A stretch of 24,684 nucleotides of DNA from Chloroflexota bacterium (lineage in GTDB: Bacteria; Chloroflexota; Limnocylindria; QHBO01), in assembly GCA_005879815.1 (NCBI GenBank), contig VBKA01000053.1, forward strand, positions 1-24,684, in the 5' to 3' direction. Each line of letters opens with the position of its first letter. Within the stretch, counting starts at the first letter, position 1. The notes under the pieces were generated by a model. The model was not told the origin of the DNA, did no database searches, and saw only the letters and a program-made list of their open reading frames with translations. The translations under genes and the position numbers were made by a program. This document shows, in pieces, positions 21,584 to 24,684 of this stretch.

Positions 21584-24475
21584 TCACTCCCCGAACATGG
21601 TGAGCTGCTCGCCTCCGCGCTCGATGAGCGGGTCGAGGCCGAGCACCGGCTCCAGCCAATCCAGGCTCGCGCCATCGCGCGCCGCCAGCGTCTCGAAGTG
21701 CTGCCACTTCAGGAAATGCCAGTTCTGGCGCTCGACCTCGGATCGCAACCAGGGCGATCGCTCGAGCTTCAGGCGCACCAGCTCTGTGCGTTCTGCGGGA
21801 AAGAGGGCGATACGCGCCTGCTGGTCCGAGGGCGGGATCTCGCGCCCACGGCGCAGAACCGCGTCCCCGAGCATCGCGGTCCATTCGACCTCGATCAGGA
21901 ACGCGAACCGGCCGCGGACGTACCAGATCGCATCCACCGCCGAGAGCGCCTCACCCGGTGCGCGGACGATGAGCGGCAGGTAGGCCCGGCGCTCGTCCTC
22001 GGCCAGGTGCTCGATGAGCGGGCGCCCGTCGGCGATCTTGTCGTGCTCCCGACGGCTCAGCCAGACACGCAGGCCAAGACGATGGCCGTAGTCGGCGACC
22101 TGGCCCAGGAGGCGGGAATGATCTTCAAAGCGCGCCGCGAGCTGGTCCTCGGTACGCAGCTGACCGCTTTCGCTGGATCGCGCGTACGCCGCCAGGCACG
22201 CCCGGACGAGCTCCTCGTCTGGTGCCTGCAGTCCCGGGAAGTGCCGATAGATGCGATCCAGGAAGCTCGCCTCGTCGAGGCGGCCGGCGGTCGATAGGAT
22301 CGAGAAGGTGGCCCACTCGACCCGATCCGCCAGGGGCTGCTCGGCGAGGTCCGGCTCGCGCAGCCACCACAGCGGTCGATCCACCTCGCCGAGCCGCACG
22401 AGGCTGGGATGGTCGTCTCGCCACAGCTCCTCGCGGAGGAGCGCGGCCAGCATCATGCCGCCGGCTGCGTGCCCGCCGGCTCGGCGCTCCCCGCGGTCAC
22501 CCCGGTCCTCGCGGTCGGCGCGGTCGTCGCCGACAGCCGCCGCGTCGTCGTCCGCCTGCTCGGCCCGGCTGCCCCGCGGCGACTCGCCACCGCGCACGTG
22601 TCCCAGCCGGCGCAGCAGCCCCGAGGAGGCAAGCTCCATCACAACGGCGCAGGCAACGCGCGTCAGACCGGCTGGCTCGCCGCGATCCCGCAGCAGGGCG
22701 ACCGTTGCCCGATCCACCGCGGCTGCCAGCTCCGGATAGGTGAGGTGCCCGGCCTCGGCGCCCAGCTGCAGTGGACGACTGCCTACCGCAGATCGCAGCC
22801 GATCCTCGCCGGAGGGCTTGCGAAAATGGATTGCGAGCCCGTCTCCTGAGCGCCGCGACTCGCGCTGGACGACCGATTCCAGGTCGAGCCCCGCCGCCGC
22901 TCCGGCGGAAGCGACGGCGAGCAGCCGATCAGGGTCATCCCCGTCGAGGAGCACGCTGAACCACCCGCCGGGGCGCAAGGTCCCGGCCGCGGATGCCATC
23001 GCGTGCCGGAGCGCAGCCGCCTCGGTGCCGTCCGAGGCGACCGGGGCGCTGCCAAACAGGGGCTCGAGCCTGAGCGTCTCGGCTGCCTCCCGCCCGATCA
23101 GCCAGGCGGTGGCGAGGTACTCGAAGCTCAGCTCGTCGAGCGAGGCAGGTGGCGGCGGCGTTCCGAGCACCAGGTCGATCCCGTCGGGCGGCAGGTACTG
23201 GCCGGCGACGGCAGGGCGGCTGCGGATCCAGAGCACGTTCGCGGCGCTCATGCCGCCCAGGTCGTCGATGTCGGTCGCGAAGCGTGCCGGCCGTCGCTCG
23301 CGGCCAAGCGCCGCGATGGCCGTTCGCACGTCGCGGAACGAAGCCTCGAAAAGCTGCCAGACGTTCACCTCACGCTGGTGCCGGGAGGCCGGCTGGCGTA
23401 CGTGGCCGCCGGTGATTCGCAGCGATGCGACGCGCCCCGGATAGCCGTTCAGGCGGCTGCCGGGGAGGAGGCAGGCGGCTAGCGCCAGGCGGAAGATCCC
23501 CGCCAGCGCCGGGTCTCGGAACTCGGTCTCGATCTTCGAGGCGATCGCCTGGATCGCGTACAGGTTGCGGGGCGTGTAGAGGGCGACCAGCTCGTCCACG
23601 AGCTCACTCCGCCCGTCGAGGACCGGGAAGCGTTCGCGCAGAACCTGGACGTGCGGCCCCTCCCGAACGTCCGTCGCCGCTCCGGCTGCCAACGGTCCGG
23701 GACGCACCGTCGACTGGAAATGGGGAAGGCCCGGGCCCATCGCCGCGGTCCCGGTCGGCGGATCGGCGGGGATCGGGTCGGGAGGAGGAGGGCCTCCCTC
23801 CTCGCCAAGGGACTGAATGGGGTCGTAGCCGTCGGGCACACCCGTCAGGCCGACCGGCGCCGGGGGCAGGTCGTCATCCGCATCGATCGCATCAGGTGGT
23901 GGGAGCTCCGCGGGCGGCGTCGTCGCAGCATCGATGCCGAGCTTCGCCAGGTCGATCTCGTCAACGGGTGCCGCGCGCTCCTCGGGACCGCCGACGCTGA
24001 TGTCGCAGCTGGGGCATCGGTACACCTTTCGCCCGGGAGCGTCACCCTCGCGTGGCCAGATGAACTGCTCGCCGACGACGGGCCGCCGGCAGGCAGCGCA
24101 ATGCGTGGAGTACAGCTCCTCGATGTGCTGACGCAGGGGAACGTCGACCCTTCGCGACGTGGCCAGCGTGTTGAACGCCGTGTCGAGGGCAGCTGCCTCG
24201 GGTGCCAGCAGGAATGCCTGAGCGGCGAGCTGCGCGAAGGGGCTGGGATCGGCGGCGATCGCCCGCATGCCGTTGGCGATCGCGCGGCGCGCGGTCCAAC
24301 CGGTGCCCGCCCAGGGGTCCAGGACGGTATCGCCCGCTGAGGCGAACGCCGTCAGCTCGGCGTCGAGCAGGTTGTCGGCCGGGGACGGGAAGTAGCGCTC
24401 GAGGAGCGCCAGACCGGGGAGGCGACGAGGAAGGACGACATGGTCCAGGCTCCTCCGCTCGGTGGCCTCGGTCAT
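21584..24475 (-). CDS. DNA-methylase-like protein with zinc ribbon and nuclease-like C-terminal segment
   Basis: A 963-residue multidomain protein. Residues 1-100 resemble the SAM-binding half of N4/N6 DNA methylases: motif I VLDPWAGTGWT (51-61) preceded by LLDAELTAFASAGD. A four-cysteine zinc ribbon follows (C126, C129, C154, C157), then a Pro/Asp/Gly-rich linker (160-275). Residues 285-560 hold the rest of the methylase fold, but the catalytic (D/N)PP(Y/F) site reads GTPPPP (438-443), followed by the family-like FEYLATAWL. A charged Asp/Arg/Gly linker (636-672) and a helical region (690-770) come next. The last part contains VDAIWYVRGRFAFLIEVEW (847-865), resembling PD-(D/E)xK-type endonuclease cores (D848, E862, E864). 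ATG 24475 has AGGAG just upstream. The annotation as a fused modification/nuclease-like protein is inference from motifs. Confidence 0.7.
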   Translation of the reverse strand: MTEATERRSLDHVVLPRRLPGLALLERYFPSPADNLLDAELTAFASAGDTVLDPWAGTGWTARRAIANGMRAIAADPSPFAQLAAQAFLLAPEAAALDTAFNTLATSRRVDVPLRQHIEELYSTHCAACRRPVVGEQFIWPREGDAPGRKVYRCPSCDISVGGPEERAAPVDEIDLAKLGIDAATTPPAELPPPDAIDADDDLPPAPVGLTGVPDGYDPIQSLGEEGGPPPPDPIPADPPTGTAAMGPGLPHFQSTVRPGPLAAGAATDVREGPHVQVLRERFPVLDGRSELVDELVALYTPRNLYAIQAIASKIETEFRDPALAGIFRLALAACLLPGSRLNGYPGRVASLRITGGHVRQPASRHQREVNVWQLFEASFRDVRTAIAALGRERRPARFATDIDDLGGMSAANVLWIRSRPAVAGQYLPPDGIDLVLGTPPPPASLDELSFEYLATAWLIGREAAETLRLEPLFGSAPVASDGTEAAALRHAMASAAGTLRPGGWFSVLLDGDDPDRLLAVASAGAAAGLDLESVVQRESRRSGDGLAIHFRKPSGEDRLRSAVGSRPLQLGAEAGHLTYPELAAAVDRATVALLRDRGEPAGLTRVACAVVMELASSGLLRRLGHVRGGESPRGSRAEQADDDAAAVGDDRADREDRGDRGERRAGGHAAGGMMLAALLREELWRDDHPSLVRLGEVDRPLWWLREPDLAEQPLADRVEWATFSILSTAGRLDEASFLDRIYRHFPGLQAPDEELVRACLAAYARSSESGQLRTEDQLAARFEDHSRLLGQVADYGHRLGLRVWLSRREHDKIADGRPLIEHLAEDERRAYLPLIVRAPGEALSAVDAIWYVRGRFAFLIEVEWTAMLGDAVLRRGREIPPSDQQARIALFPAERTELVRLKLERSPWLRSEVERQNWHFLKWQHFETLAARDGASLDWLEPVLGLDPLIERGGEQLTMFGE

Positions 24476-24481
24476 GGGCTC

Positions 24482-24684
24482 CTACGGTTCTTCGAGCAGC
24501 TCTTCCTCGAGCTCGGGCTCGGTCGAGAATTCCGGGAGGGTGGTGTCGAGCTCTTCCACCTCCTCGGGCTCCTCCTCGAACTCTTCGCTCTCCTCGTCGT
24601 CATCGTAGCGGAGCGGGGACCCCTTCATGTACGGTCGCACGTCACCGCCGCGGCTGGTGCTGCTGCCCGGGAAGGAGACCTTTC
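24482..24684 (-). CDS. acidic C-terminus of a gene upstream of the methylase-like gene (partial)
   Basis: The frame is open from the window edge to TAG at 24484-24482 (66 codons). It begins KVSFPGSSTSRGGDVRPYM and becomes extremely acidic, with runs of Glu/Asp (DDDEESEEFEEEPEEVEEL), ending ELEEELLEEP. It lies six bases upstream of the methylase-like start on the same strand, and the AGGAG ribosome binding site for that gene overlaps its stop codon; the two are almost certainly in one operon. The protein family cannot be recognised from this tail. Acidic tails of this sort occur on DNA-mimicking or protein-interaction ends of helicases and ATPases, but that is speculation. Confidence 0.72.
   Translation of the reverse strand, partial: KVSFPGSSTSRGGDVRPYMKGSPLRYDDDEESEEFEEEPEEVEELDTTLPEFSTEPELEEELLEEP

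Noticed and set aside
22460..22570. Repetitive CGGTC-rich DNA as a tandem repeat or CRISPR-like array
   Set aside because: It encodes the Asp/Arg/Gly linker of the methylase-like protein; units are degenerate and short, without spacers.

Overview
GC-rich, gene-dense bacterial chromosome segment with core or metabolic content. I see no insertion sequence, integrase, CRISPR array, tRNA or rRNA. The mix of genes (CsoR, LCP wall-polymer transferase, ECF sigma factor, LmbE/PIG-L deacetylases, CcsA-type cytochrome assembly, BMP-type nucleoside importer) and the many promoters lying directly on start codons suggest a GC-rich Chloroflexota or actinobacterium-like lineage. I favour Chloroflexota, but the window alone does not settle this.

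Layout. 1-220: start of a minus-strand membrane-anchored protein that runs off the window. 223-7337: a purine nucleoside uptake and salvage island with adenosine deaminase (+), a convergent HAD phosphatase (-), then a four-gene operon of BMP lipoprotein, double ATPase and two permeases (+). 7334-11480: minus-strand genes for a metallophosphoesterase, an Mrp/ApbC Fe-S carrier, a PIG-L deacetylase and a second, divergent adenosine-deaminase-family enzyme. A large RNA-like stem-loop lies between the phosphoesterase and mrp. 11549-12885: membrane zinc-ribbon protein and CcsA-like protein (+). 12910-14859: LCP transferase (-) diverging from YjbQ and a GNAT acetyltransferase (+). 14965-17021: a DUF255/YyaL-type thioredoxin-like enzyme split into two ORFs at an ATGA junction. 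17062-18329: ECF sigma factor with a coupled membrane protein. 18383-21026: ABC exporter and second PIG-L deacetylase. 21125-21475: a solitary CsoR copper sensor. 21584-24684: a 963-residue DNA-methylase-like protein with a zinc ribbon and a nuclease-like C-terminal segment, preceded by the acidic tail of a truncated partner gene.

How the genes work together. The BMP/ABC operon would import nucleosides. The two deaminases would convert adenosine-type compounds, and the HAD enzyme may dephosphorylate salvage intermediates. The zinc-ribbon/CcsA pair points to cytochrome c maturation, and the sigma/membrane-protein pair to envelope sensing.

Main points of interest: (1) the methylase/zinc-ribbon/nuclease-like fusion, whose catalytic motif is degenerate; (2) nine starts with a -10-like box 6-11 nt upstream, implying widespread leaderless mRNAs; (3) a 116-nt structured element with 19 continuous base pairs at 8235-8350; (4) the split DUF255 gene, which lacks the conserved stretch at the junction; (5) a CsoR operator candidate overlapping its own -10 box and start codon.
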